Origin: an uncultured Lewinella sp.
GTDB taxonomy: Bacteria; Bacteroidota; Bacteroidia; Chitinophagales; Saprospiraceae
NCBI GenBank assembly: GCA_913057785.1
Contig: CAJXPD010000068.1
Span: 1-40,689 of the forward strand
Reading direction: 5' to 3'
Length of the DNA: 40,689 nt
The notes below the pieces were generated by a model. That model was not told the origin of the DNA. It was given only the letters and a program-made list of their open reading frames with translations, and ran no database searches. A program made the position numbers and the translations under genes. This document shows, in pieces, positions 16,649-25,372 of the stretch. The number at the start of each line of letters is the position of its first letter. Positions within the stretch are counted from its first letter, which is position 1.

Positions 16649-18718
16649 CTATTTTGGGGCGTAAACCCGCTTCGCATGTTTAAGCACCTCATCTTTGTTC
16701 AAAGTCATCGGCTTTAATTTCTGTTGGGTAAACAGTTCCATTTGATCTGTATAATGAGGACTGCCTGGCTTAGCGCTAGCTCCGTAGGCATTAATGGATT
16801 CCAGTACCGGTCCATCTGGTGTAAATCGAACCATTTGGATATAAGAATCGCCTGCGATGGGACGAAGACGACCATCTTTCTGCATTCGGCTACCCACTGC
16901 CGCCAATACATCTGGTCCACCTCCATAGGCCAAGCTCACCTCGCCTCTGCTATGTCTTTGCACCTGCCCAAGCGGCACTTTTACCTTACCAAAGTTTTCC
17001 TGCAAATGATCTTGTGCACTTTGAACAGAAGCAGCTAAACTCGCCTCAGTCAACTCATCCCCAGTAATCAAGCTCTTTCGATCTTTCAACTTGCGTAGGA
17101 TGTCATATAGGGCCAGAATAAAAATGGATGCAGCTTCACTATCCTCTGATGCCACGCGATCCCAATCTTTCAGCAATTGAATCGAACCAGCAATTTGTGG
17201 GAATTTGTTTTCATCTAGGGAAAAGATGGGTTCTAGTTTTGGTGCTGATCGCATTGGCTTATGATATTGACGATCAAACTTGATCACTTTGAATTCTTCG
17301 TAGTCAATGGATTGATCCGCTTCGAAAAGATGTAGCATCCGCACTGCTCTGTTGGTTTCAAATTTTGGCGGCTCATAGCCCATCGAAGCAGGAACATTGC
17401 TTACCGATGGGTTGTCATCTGCACTACTACTTAGGAAAGGGGTATGATTACAATTGTAGACAAAGCCCGAAGGAGGATCAAGTACTTGTGCTAGGCTATC
17501 CACTGGATAATAAGTATCCCAAAGCGTAGACGATGTATTTCCAGGGACTACACCCGTCCAATCGTATTGTCTATTGCGGACCGGAAACTTGCCATTACTC
17601 ACATAGTAGATGTGATCTTCCATATCGGCGTAGACGATATTGGTACAGATGATGCCCTGCATGTCAAGGGCTTTTTTCCATTCCTGGAAATTGGTGGCCT
17701 TGTTCATTAGATACCATTGTTCTGCTGCCTGGATCGTTTGGTTGGCCGGAAAACGTAGGGCAAAGAAGCCGTTGGGTGTTTCGACGGTGACCCCGAATTT
17801 GCTTTTAAAGAACTTTTGTTTCTTGCCCACCTTAAAGAACCCCATCAGTTTGATTTTAGCCTTAGTATCATAGGTTTCAAGTCGTTCCCATTTGTCATCA
17901 TACCGATACCATTCCTTATTGGTAGGGTGCATTTCTAGCTGAAAGATGTCAGCAAAATCTGGCTTGTTAACCGTATGTGCCCAGCCTAAGTGCTCATTGG
18001 TACCAGTGAAAATAGAAACACCACCTGCGAAGGTAGCACCTAATATATTCCAGCCTTCTTCACTACAAAGGTGTGCTTCATACCAGGAGTTCAAGCCCTC
18101 TAGCGGTTGGTGTGAATTAATGCCAAGATAGGTTTGGCCATCAGCTGTACGTTTGCTGCTTACCGCAAAGGCGTTGGAGCCGCGAGATTCATTCGGAGGC
18201 AGCGCCGCCACCTTACCGCTCAATAATCTATTCAATGAATTATCTACTCCAGAGAGTAGGGCCATGCCGACCACGTAAGATTTCAATAAATCCTGTGGAG
18301 TGACAGGGAAAAGCTTTCTGTGCAATATTTCTTTTTTATGAGAAGCGGCATAGCTATTCACTCCGGCCGCATAAGCCTCCAAGATCTTTTTGAATGCTGG
18401 ACTTACATCACTGTCATACTTTTCCGCTACAATATCATGCGGGTTTAGAATGTGCACTCCCACGTCAAAGATCGCACCGCTCCGGCCATTCACCAGCCCC
18501 GCTAGACCTTTAATGGGTAGCAATTGCTGTTGCATCGTTTTGAAATCATCCTCGGCAGTGGCCCAAGCAAAACCATAAGCCACCTCGGCATCGGTTTTCC
18601 CGAAAATATGAGGGACTCCCCATTCATCTCGAGCGATCTGTATGTTGTCAGGATTGATTTGAGCAGCTATCGAAATAGAGAAAAGACTGACTAGAAGGAA
18701 AAGGCAGATTCTGAACAT
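16649..18718 (-). CDS. penicillin acylase-like Ntn hydrolase
   Basis: From the ATG at 18718 the protein has 689 residues and a signal peptide ending near SIAAQ/I; the frame is open to 18763 but M16 gives the proper leader. The mature protein starts INPDNIQIARDEWGVPHIFGKTDAEVAYGFAWATAEDDF, the usual opening of the penicillin amidase alpha chain. The nucleophile motif SRGSNAFAV puts the autocatalytic Ser at residue 181, where the spacer ends and the beta chain begins. GTNEHLGWAHTVN carries the oxyanion-region asparagine. Substrates in this family include penicillins, acyl-homoserine lactones and N-acyl amino acids, and this cannot be decided here. It is the first gene of a probable two-gene operon with the LamG/EEP protein. 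Confidence 0.88.
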   Translation of the reverse strand: MFRICLFLLVSLFSISIAAQINPDNIQIARDEWGVPHIFGKTDAEVAYGFAWATAEDDFKTMQQQLLPIKGLAGLVNGRSGAIFDVGVHILNPHDIVAEKYDSDVSPAFKKILEAYAAGVNSYAASHKKEILHRKLFPVTPQDLLKSYVVGMALLSGVDNSLNRLLSGKVAALPPNESRGSNAFAVSSKRTADGQTYLGINSHQPLEGLNSWYEAHLCSEEGWNILGATFAGGVSIFTGTNEHLGWAHTVNKPDFADIFQLEMHPTNKEWYRYDDKWERLETYDTKAKIKLMGFFKVGKKQKFFKSKFGVTVETPNGFFALRFPANQTIQAAEQWYLMNKATNFQEWKKALDMQGIICTNIVYADMEDHIYYVSNGKFPVRNRQYDWTGVVPGNTSSTLWDTYYPVDSLAQVLDPPSGFVYNCNHTPFLSSSADDNPSVSNVPASMGYEPPKFETNRAVRMLHLFEADQSIDYEEFKVIKFDRQYHKPMRSAPKLEPIFSLDENKFPQIAGSIQLLKDWDRVASEDSEAASIFILALYDILRKLKDRKSLITGDELTEASLAASVQSAQDHLQENFGKVKVPLGQVQRHSRGEVSLAYGGGPDVLAAVGSRMQKDGRLRPIAGDSYIQMVRFTPDGPVLESINAYGASAKPGSPHYTDQMELFTQQKLKPMTLNKDEVLKHAKRVYAPK

Positions 18719-18900
18719 TGTAATTAATTGTTGGCTTGATACAGGAAAGATACCGAACTCCAAGCAAAAGCGGATGAATTAGACATCCTTTGCTTGAGCT
18801 TGGGTCATATTTCCTGCATATAACAAAGGAATTGATTTTCTGTTGTATAGTGGTTTTTCTTATTTTGGGAGGCTATTAGTCAAAACAAGCGACATACGAA

Positions 18901-21900
18901 ATGCACCAACTAAACAAAGGTTTGCTCCTATTTGCGGGTTTAAACCTATTATTCCTAGCAACTTGTCAAGGCCCATCAATCAATGACTCGCCTAGGAAAC
19001 TAGAGATACTAATGTTGGGCCATGACAGCCAACATCACAACTCGGCTGCTTACCTTCCCTTTCTAGCTTCTGCCTTGAGTTCGAAAGGCTTCAATTTTTC
19101 CTATACATCTGACCTCGAGGACCTCCGTGCTGACAATCTGAAAATGTTCGATGCACTAATGATCTATGCGAATCATGATGAGATATCGGATGCTCAAGAA
19201 AAAGCTCTTTTACAATTTGTAAGGCGAGGAGGAGGTTTGCTGCCTATACATTCTGCCAGTTACTGCTTCCGCAATTCTGATGATTATGTTCGTTTAGTGG
19301 GAGGACAATTTAAGTCGCATGAGACTGGAACTTTTACAGCTGAGGTTATAGCACCAGACCACCCTGCCATGCTTGGCTTTGAGCCCTTTGAGACCTGGGA
19401 TGAAACTTATGTCCATACCGCTCATAATCCTACCCGCACGGTGCTCATGGAAAGGGTAGAGGGAGATCATCGCGAACCTTACACCTGGGTGCAAGAATAC
19501 GGTAGAGGCAGGATGTTCTACACTGCCTTGGGGCATGACGAAAGAACCTGGTCAAATCCTGGTTTTCACAACCTCCTGGAAAATGGTATCCGTTGGGCAG
19601 TAGGCGAGGAAAAGGCTGCCTGGTTGGACGAGTTAAGTTTTCCGGAAAGAAGTTATTCGGAGGCCAAAATTCCAAACTATGAAAGACGCAACCCCGCTCC
19701 TCAGTTGCAAGCTCCCCTAAGCCCAGCCGAATCACAACAATTGATCCAGGTACCTCCTGGCTTCGAACTGCAATTATTCGCCTCAGAGCCGGATATTATT
19801 AATCCCATCTGCATGAACTGGGATGAGAAAGGACGGCTATGGCTAGTGGAAACTCGCGATTATCCAAATGAGATTAACGTAACAGCTGATGAGGGAAATG
19901 ATCGAATAAAGATCCTAGAAGACACAGACGGTGATGGCAAGGCTGATAAATTCACCGTTTTTGCGGAAGGCCTAAGTGTACCTACTAGTTTGGTCTTTTC
20001 CAATGGCGGAGTGATCGTGGCACAGGCTCCACATTTTCTTTTCCTAAAGGATACGGATGGAGATGATAAAGCTGATGTAAAGGAAGTGTTGATGGAAGGT
20101 TGGGGTACCTATGATACCCATGCTGGCCCATCCAATCTTCAATATGGTTTTGACAATCAGATTTGGGGTGTGGTCGGCTACTCTTCTTTCAATGGAGTAG
20201 TGGGAAAGGATACTTTGAAATTTGGTCAGGCGGTGTATCGTTTTCAGCCTGATGGTAGTTCGATGGAATTAATGGGTACCACATCGAATAATACTTGGGG
20301 CTTAGGTTTCTCTGAAACCTTTGATGTATTTGTATCCACGGCCAATAATACCCATAGCGCTTACCTGGGCATTCCACATAAGCAACTTAAAGAGGCCGAG
20401 GGGCTATATAGCAGGGGCGTGAAGAAGATAGATGGGCATTATGATTTTCATCCGATCACCCGAAATTTCCGACAAGTAGATGTTTTCGGTGGCTTTACTG
20501 CTGCTGCGGGCCATCAGCTGTATACCGCGAGGGCTTATCCGAAGAAATTTTGGAACCGGATTGCCCTAGTTTGCGAACCAACGGGTCATCTACTGCATCA
20601 AGCTATACTGGAAAAAGATGGGGCAGGGTTCAAAGAGAAAGATGGCTGGAACCTTTTAGCTAGCGCTGACGAGTGGGTGTCGCCCGTTCATGCGGCGGTA
20701 GGTCCGGATGGAGCAGTTTGGATCTTGGACTGGTACAATTTCATTATTCAACATAATCCTACCCCGACCGGTTTTGAAAATGGAGCAGGCAACGCGCATG
20801 TTAACCCATTACGAGATAAGCAACATGGCAGAATCTATCGCTTGGCCTATAAGGAGGGCAAAGAGATGCCAGCTCCAATCTTGGATGCTGATCAACCAAA
20901 GACCAGCATAGATGCCCTGCGTCACCCCAATATGCTTTGGCGGATGCATGCCCAAAGACTTTTAGTAGAAAGAGGAAGCCCTGAGGTTGAGGAGGATTTG
21001 CATGCGATCATCGAAGATTTGTCTGTGGATGAGATTGGATTGAATAGCCCTGCCGTACATGCACTTTGGGCGATGCATGGGCTAGGGTTGGTGAATGAGG
21101 CGCATCCAAAATCTCTTGCTGTTGTGCACACTGCTCTGTCACATCCGGCGGCAGGTGTTCGTAAGGCAGCTATCATGTGCTTGCCCAAGACGGCTCAACA
21201 ATTAGAAGCATTGAGTGCTGCAAAAAGCTTTAATGATCCGGATCCCCATACTCGCCTTGCTGCGATAAATTGGCTATATGATCTTCCTAGCTCTGTTGAA
21301 TTGGGAGAGTTATTATTCCGATTAAGTGAAGAGGAGGGGGTAACGAAGGATGAATGGTTAGCCCGCAGCATATACTCCTCTGCTGTGAAAAATAAGGCTA
21401 GTTTTTCCAAGGCGCTGGCTACCCATAAACAAGAATGGATGAATGGTTTTGCAATGGAGCAAAATTACAATTGGCAAGATCCGGAATTGGATGATGGTGA
21501 TTGGAAAGAAATTCCGGTTCCCAAACTTTGGAGTCAAACAGGAATCCCTTTACTAGAGCGATTTGATGGGACGCTTTGGTACAGGATAACGATCAATCTG
21601 GAGGTAGATCAAGTAGGAAAGGCAGGGACTCTAAGTTTAGGTCCAGTGGATGAAACGGATGATACCTACATAAATGGCAAACGTATTGGTGGTATTGAGG
21701 GAGATCGGAATACGGAGCGAACCTATAAGGTCCCGGCGGGACTTTTAAAAGCCGGAAAGAATGTAGTTGCTATTAAGGTGCTCGATGAACAATGGAGAGC
21801 AGGAATATATGGGGATTCTAGCCAGGTCTATCTGGCCCTTGGACCAGAAAGAATTCCTTTAGCAGGTATGTGGAAGTTTAAGGTAGAAAATGTAATTCGT

Positions 21901-22392
21901 TCTTCGCAGTCCGTATTTACCCAAGGTATATCTGTGCAAGAGCTCTTTATGAAACATTACGGGCCGTATTCTAAAACGATTGCTGCTAGCTCCATTGCAA
22001 CTACAGATGTTGATCGTGAGATACGGATTAAGACCATTCGAGAGGAGATGAAATATGACATCGAGGAGATTAGACTACAAGCAGGAGAAACGGTCGCTCT
22101 CGTTTTTGAAAATATTGATGCCATGCAACACAATCTACTGATCGGAGATATAGGTTCCTTGGAAACGATCGGAACAGCAGCAGATCGACTAGCTCAACAG
22201 AATGGAGAGGCGGCTGATTATATCCCTGCTATCCCAGAAGTTCTAGCAGCTACCCCCTTGGTAGACCCTGGAGAAACTTATCGTATGGTGTTTACCGCAC
22301 CGGAAAAAAGTGGCGTTTATCCTTATGTCTGTACTTTCCCCGGTCATTGGCGAATGATGAACGGAAAGATCATTGTGGAGGGGGGAATTTAG
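18901..22392 (+). CDS. ThuA / PVC-type dehydrogenase-like lipoprotein ending in an azurin-type copper domain
   Basis: The 1163-residue protein has a leader ending in LATC (probable lipoprotein). In order: a ThuA-like domain (about 35-245, EILMLGHDSQHHNSAAYLP, GGGLLPIHSA); a beta-propeller of the PVC-type membrane-bound dehydrogenase family (about 280-640), with two DTDGDGKADK-type calcium-loop-like motifs; helical HEAT-like repeats (about 660-820); a jelly-roll domain (about 850-985, TLWYRITINLE, DDTYINGKRIGG); and a C-terminal cupredoxin (about 1035-1163). The copper ligands are visible: His1077, Cys1144, His1149 and Met1153 in CTFPGH followed by WRMM, the azurin spacing. Related proteins often end in a c-type cytochrome with CxxCH, which is absent here. 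The role is presumably oxidation of a sugar or another organic substrate with electrons passed to copper (inference). A cupin gene follows 51 bp downstream. Confidence 0.82.
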   Translation: MHQLNKGLLLFAGLNLLFLATCQGPSINDSPRKLEILMLGHDSQHHNSAAYLPFLASALSSKGFNFSYTSDLEDLRADNLKMFDALMIYANHDEISDAQEKALLQFVRRGGGLLPIHSASYCFRNSDDYVRLVGGQFKSHETGTFTAEVIAPDHPAMLGFEPFETWDETYVHTAHNPTRTVLMERVEGDHREPYTWVQEYGRGRMFYTALGHDERTWSNPGFHNLLENGIRWAVGEEKAAWLDELSFPERSYSEAKIPNYERRNPAPQLQAPLSPAESQQLIQVPPGFELQLFASEPDIINPICMNWDEKGRLWLVETRDYPNEINVTADEGNDRIKILEDTDGDGKADKFTVFAEGLSVPTSLVFSNGGVIVAQAPHFLFLKDTDGDDKADVKEVLMEGWGTYDTHAGPSNLQYGFDNQIWGVVGYSSFNGVVGKDTLKFGQAVYRFQPDGSSMELMGTTSNNTWGLGFSETFDVFVSTANNTHSAYLGIPHKQLKEAEGLYSRGVKKIDGHYDFHPITRNFRQVDVFGGFTAAAGHQLYTARAYPKKFWNRIALVCEPTGHLLHQAILEKDGAGFKEKDGWNLLASADEWVSPVHAAVGPDGAVWILDWYNFIIQHNPTPTGFENGAGNAHVNPLRDKQHGRIYRLAYKEGKEMPAPILDADQPKTSIDALRHPNMLWRMHAQRLLVERGSPEVEEDLHAIIEDLSVDEIGLNSPAVHALWAMHGLGLVNEAHPKSLAVVHTALSHPAAGVRKAAIMCLPKTAQQLEALSAAKSFNDPDPHTRLAAINWLYDLPSSVELGELLFRLSEEEGVTKDEWLARSIYSSAVKNKASFSKALATHKQEWMNGFAMEQNYNWQDPELDDGDWKEIPVPKLWSQTGIPLLERFDGTLWYRITINLEVDQVGKAGTLSLGPVDETDDTYINGKRIGGIEGDRNTERTYKVPAGLLKAGKNVVAIKVLDEQWRAGIYGDSSQVYLALGPERIPLAGMWKFKVENVIRSSQSVFTQGISVQELFMKHYGPYSKTIAASSIATTDVDREIRIKTIREEMKYDIEEIRLQAGETVALVFENIDAMQHNLLIGDIGSLETIGTAADRLAQQNGEAADYIPAIPEVLAATPLVDPGETYRMVFTAPEKSGVYPYVCTFPGHWRMMNGKIIVEGGI

Positions 22393-22443
22393 ACATGAAA
22401 CCTCAAGCTGATTTTAACGAAAGAACATAAATAGTAAAGTACG

Positions 22444-22845
22444 ATGAACGGAAAATTTATATTGGAGGCTGACGAGAATTGGGAGGTAGCCCCAATTGGA
22501 AGAACAGCAACCCTCTCCGGCCCAAAGCAAACTGGGGCTAAAAATCTTATGGTAATTGATGCCGTTTTTGAACCTGGAAAACAACATAGCTTTCATCATC
22601 ATCCCAACCAGGAAGAGGTGATCTATGTGGTAGAAGGGGTATTGGAACAATGGATTGAAGGAGAAAAAAGAATGATGAAACCAGGGGACAGCTGTTTCAT
22701 TCCCGCTGGGGTTGTACATGCTTCATTTAATGATTCTGATCAGGATGCTCGGATCATTGCCATTCTGAGTCCTGCGATGGGCGAAGATGGTTATGAAGTG
22801 GAGGATGTATTTGATCGCCCGCCCTGGAATACGATGAGAAAGTGA
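22444..22845 (+). CDS. cupin-domain protein
   Basis: The 133-residue single-domain cupin carries both conserved motifs. Motif 1 is G45-x5-H51-x-H53-x4-E58-x6-G65 (QHSFHHHPNQEEVIYVVEG), and motif 2 is PGDSCFIPAGVVH with His92 as the fourth metal ligand. It is therefore probably a metal-binding beta-barrel, either an enzyme such as a small isomerase or dioxygenase or a sugar-binding protein. There is no signal peptide, so it acts in the cytoplasm, unlike the preceding lipoprotein. The short gap (51 bp) suggests cotranscription with the oxidoreductase gene, and a role in handling its product is an inference. A strong bidirectional hairpin follows. Confidence 0.82.
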   Translation: MNGKFILEADENWEVAPIGRTATLSGPKQTGAKNLMVIDAVFEPGKQHSFHHHPNQEEVIYVVEGVLEQWIEGEKRMMKPGDSCFIPAGVVHASFNDSDQDARIIAILSPAMGEDGYEVEDVFDRPPWNTMRK

Positions 22846-22890
22846 TTGTAATGTAGAAGGGCCATGTGGGTTAGGCTTGTGGAAGTGATC

Positions 22891-22935
22891 AAGACCTCAG
22901 AAGTGGTTCGGTGACCCGACCTATTCTGAGGTCTT
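22891..22935. terminator. bidirectional terminator hairpin between convergent genes
   Basis: AAGACCTCAGAA (22891-22902) pairs perfectly with TTCTGAGGTCTT (22924-22935). The 21-nt loop can itself form a short inner stem (GGT/ACC). It lies between the cupin stop and the MFS stop, which converge, so it can end both transcripts. A T-tract is short on either side. Confidence 0.75.
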
Positions 22936-22944
22936 GTTACAAAG

Positions 22945-24159
22945 TTAAGCCTCTGACGTGGCGGACTTCTTTTCACGGAAGAAGATGGCGAACAAGATGA
23001 GTACTACACCTGCTAAACCGGCAGGTACCATCCAGATGTTCCACCAATTGTGACCAATGATCTCACCGGCGTCGTTGAGGATCTCGTGCGACTCTACCAC
23101 CTGGCCGGAATAGATAGAACCAATGTACATACCCAATCCATAAGTCACCAAAGCGATTAAGCCTTGGGCGCTAGAACGCACGGCTTCAGGAGCCTCATTG
23201 TCCACATAAATTTGACCGGTTACGAAGAAGAAATCATAGCAAAGACCATGTAGAATAATACCGGCATAGAACATAAAGACGAGCTCCTCATTATTGCCGT
23301 AAGCAAACAGGAGGTATCTAGCTACCCAGCACATAATTCCGACTAGAATCATCTTCTTAACCCCCAATTTTCTGAAGAAGAAAGGCATCAAAAGCAGAAA
23401 AATGATTTCTGACATTTGCCCCATCGTCATCTTCCCGGCGGCATTGACCATGCCTGACTCATTGAAATAGGGATTAGTAAAGTTATAATAGAATGATAGT
23501 GGGATGGAAACCAAAAGTGAGCCGATGATCAAAACGGCAAAGGACCGATCTTTCATCAGCTTTAGGGCATCGAACCCAAGAAGCTGCCCCACCGAAACCT
23601 CTTTGCCTTTGGCCTTGGGTGGAGTAGCTGGAAGGAAAAAGCAGTAAATGCCCATGACTACGGAAAATCCTGCCGCAATCTTAAATGGAATAGCTGTGGG
23701 CTCAATTTTCATGGTTCCAATCATGATGCCCGCAATGATCCAGGCTATGGTGCCCATTCCTCTAATTGCAGGAAACTGCTTTTCAGGATTGTCCATTTGA
23801 TTGAAGGCTACGGCATTCGCGATGGCTAGTGTGGGCATGTAGCACAGGGAGTAGAGTAGTAGGGCCCAATATACGCCTCCTGGCGTGGTGATCGTAGAGA
23901 TCCAGTATAGCAAACCGGCCCCGATCAAGTGCAAGCCTCCTAATACCTTCTCTGCATTAAAAAAGCGATCGGCAATCATCCCGACGAAAAGTGGGGCGAA
24001 AATAGCGCCTAAACTAATCGTACTATAGGCATTGCCCACATCAGATCCCTGAAATCCTATTTCTCCAAAATAAGTACCCATCGTCACGTACCAGCAGCCC
24101 CAAATAAAGAACTGAAAGAACATCATGATGGAAAGCTGTACCCTAATATTCGTTGACAT
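22945..24159 (-). CDS. MFS transporter, nucleoside:H+ symporter-like
   Basis: The 404-residue protein has twelve predicted helices. The N terminus MSTNIRVQLSIMMFFQFFIWGCWYVTMGTYF and the following GNAYSTISLGAIFAPLFVGMIADRFF match the nucleoside-H+ symporter (NupG/XapB-like) branch of the major facilitator superfamily. Other matching features are HGLCYDFFFVTGQIYVDNEAPEAVRSSAQGL in the second half and the long C-terminal loop before the last helix. In Bacteroidota this branch occurs in catabolic clusters and may carry nucleosides or sugar derivatives, so the substrate is not fixed. It lies 154 bp downstream of the creatininase-family gene on the same strand. That suggests uptake and hydrolysis of the same compound (inference). 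Confidence 0.8.
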   Translation of the reverse strand: MSTNIRVQLSIMMFFQFFIWGCWYVTMGTYFGEIGFQGSDVGNAYSTISLGAIFAPLFVGMIADRFFNAEKVLGGLHLIGAGLLYWISTITTPGGVYWALLLYSLCYMPTLAIANAVAFNQMDNPEKQFPAIRGMGTIAWIIAGIMIGTMKIEPTAIPFKIAAGFSVVMGIYCFFLPATPPKAKGKEVSVGQLLGFDALKLMKDRSFAVLIIGSLLVSIPLSFYYNFTNPYFNESGMVNAAGKMTMGQMSEIIFLLLMPFFFRKLGVKKMILVGIMCWVARYLLFAYGNNEELVFMFYAGIILHGLCYDFFFVTGQIYVDNEAPEAVRSSAQGLIALVTYGLGMYIGSIYSGQVVESHEILNDAGEIIGHNWWNIWMVPAGLAGVVLILFAIFFREKKSATSEA

Positions 24160-24313
24160 ATCGCTAAGTTGGTTTATGTATGAGCCTGTACGGATGTTGG
24201 ACTCAATGTTCGTTTATAAATATGCTGCTGCCTTGATTCTTTGGGATCGGTATTTGAAGTGAAGGCGTAATTTAAAAACTTTTCACGAAAGACAGGTGAA
24301 GGTGATCTTGTTC

Positions 24314-25078
24314 CTATTCATATAAGTCCTCCGTGCCTAGTGGAGCTAGCTCGTTTAGGAATTCACTGATCTTGCTGGTGGTCATATCCAGAAAAGCTGC
24401 TCCTTTCTCTGGTGTGGAATGCTTGGGATCTCCAACGCCCGTATCGGCCGTCACTTTAGTCCAATGCCGTTGGCTAGTTGCCCAACCTTCCTTGAAACCA
24501 TTGAGTTTATAGGATTTGGCGGCTCCGTCACCAGCTTCGGACAGGGGTAGCACCAAATCTGGGTGCAAATGCATGATTACACTGGTCTCCAACTCACCCG
24601 CATGATCGCCTGGCTCCACAAAGAATTCTTGACTATTACCCACCTGCCACCAATTGATACTGCATACATATAAGTCTGGAAAATCAATAGCCAATTCTCT
24701 GATCATGGTCTTAAAGTTATTGCCACCATGTGAATTGAGAATCACCAGTTTTCCAACCTGATGACGGACCAAAACATCTGCCACATCCTTCAGGATGGCG
24801 TATTGCGTACTGGGGTTAAGGTTCATGCAGAGTTTTACATCTAGTTGCCCGGTGTTGATGCCGAATGGGATGGTTGGAAGCACAATCACTTTGGTACCTG
24901 ACTCCCAGCTTTTTCTGGCCGCTTCCTCGGCTACTGCCGTGGCTTCGTAGTTATCCGTGGCGTAAGGAAGATGGTAATTGTGGGCTTCGGTAGCGCCCCA
25001 AGGTAGGATGGCAATTGGGTAATCCGTGGGTTCCACAGCTTTCCAATTTGTCTCTGCTAATACGTAGGGTCGTATCAT
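24314..25078 (-). CDS. creatininase-family amidohydrolase
   Basis: The 254-residue protein has the creatininase fold signatures with the binuclear metal ligands in place: LPWGATEAHNYHLPYATD (Glu31, His33, Asp42), LNSHGGN (His117) and the GDHAGELETS loop (His159, Glu162). Family members hydrolyse creatinine or cyclic and formamide substrates, such as the riboflavin-pathway formamide hydrolase, and the true substrate here is unknown. The start at 25078 gives the usual short N terminus before the first motif. The upstream gap holds a 14-bp perfect palindrome, CTGAAAGCTTTCAG, 24 bp before the ATG, a candidate operator. The MFS gene follows downstream. Confidence 0.85.
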   Translation of the reverse strand: MIRPYVLAETNWKAVEPTDYPIAILPWGATEAHNYHLPYATDNYEATAVAEEAARKSWESGTKVIVLPTIPFGINTGQLDVKLCMNLNPSTQYAILKDVADVLVRHQVGKLVILNSHGGNNFKTMIRELAIDFPDLYVCSINWWQVGNSQEFFVEPGDHAGELETSVIMHLHPDLVLPLSEAGDGAAKSYKLNGFKEGWATSQRHWTKVTADTGVGDPKHSTPEKGAAFLDMTTSKISEFLNELAPLGTEDLYE

Positions 25079-25101
25079 TGGTTTTTTCGTTTTATGATGC
25101 T

Positions 25102-25115
25102 CTGAAAGCTTTCAG
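25102..25115. repeat. 14-bp perfect palindrome upstream of the creatininase gene
   Basis: CTGAAAGCTTTCAG is fully self-complementary and lies 24 bp before the creatininase start (minus strand). Its position overlaps where the promoter core or leader should be, so it may be a binding site for a dimeric regulator of the creatininase/MFS pair. Confidence 0.45.
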
Positions 25116-25260
25116 TTGAAGTAAAAAACGAAAAAAAATGACAGCTTTAAAAAGCTTTTGCCATAATTCTTTTTTAGCTTGATTGCTCAAAAAGTTGTTT
25201 AAAAATATCTTTCTGGCCGCGATGAAGTTCTTTTTGACTCACTCTTCGTTTTTTTATCGC

Positions 25261-25279
25261 CGCGTAGCGCTGCTATGCG
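25261..25279. repeat. short hairpin in degenerate intergenic repeat
   Basis: CGCGTAGC and GCTATGCG (one G-T wobble) flank a GCT loop, set in T- and A-runs (25249-25290) and followed by the palindrome CTCAATTGAG (25293-25302). The block lies in the 294-bp gap before the FAD oxidase gene. The strongly different composition from surrounding DNA suggests a dispersed intergenic repeat or a remnant of one rather than a gene. Confidence 0.4.
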
Positions 25280-25372
25280 ACTCAAAAAAAGCCTCAATTG
25301 AGCCAAAAATCTTCTCCATTTCGACTCAGCAGACATTCTTCAACAACTTCAAAACGAAACTACCAACTACAA

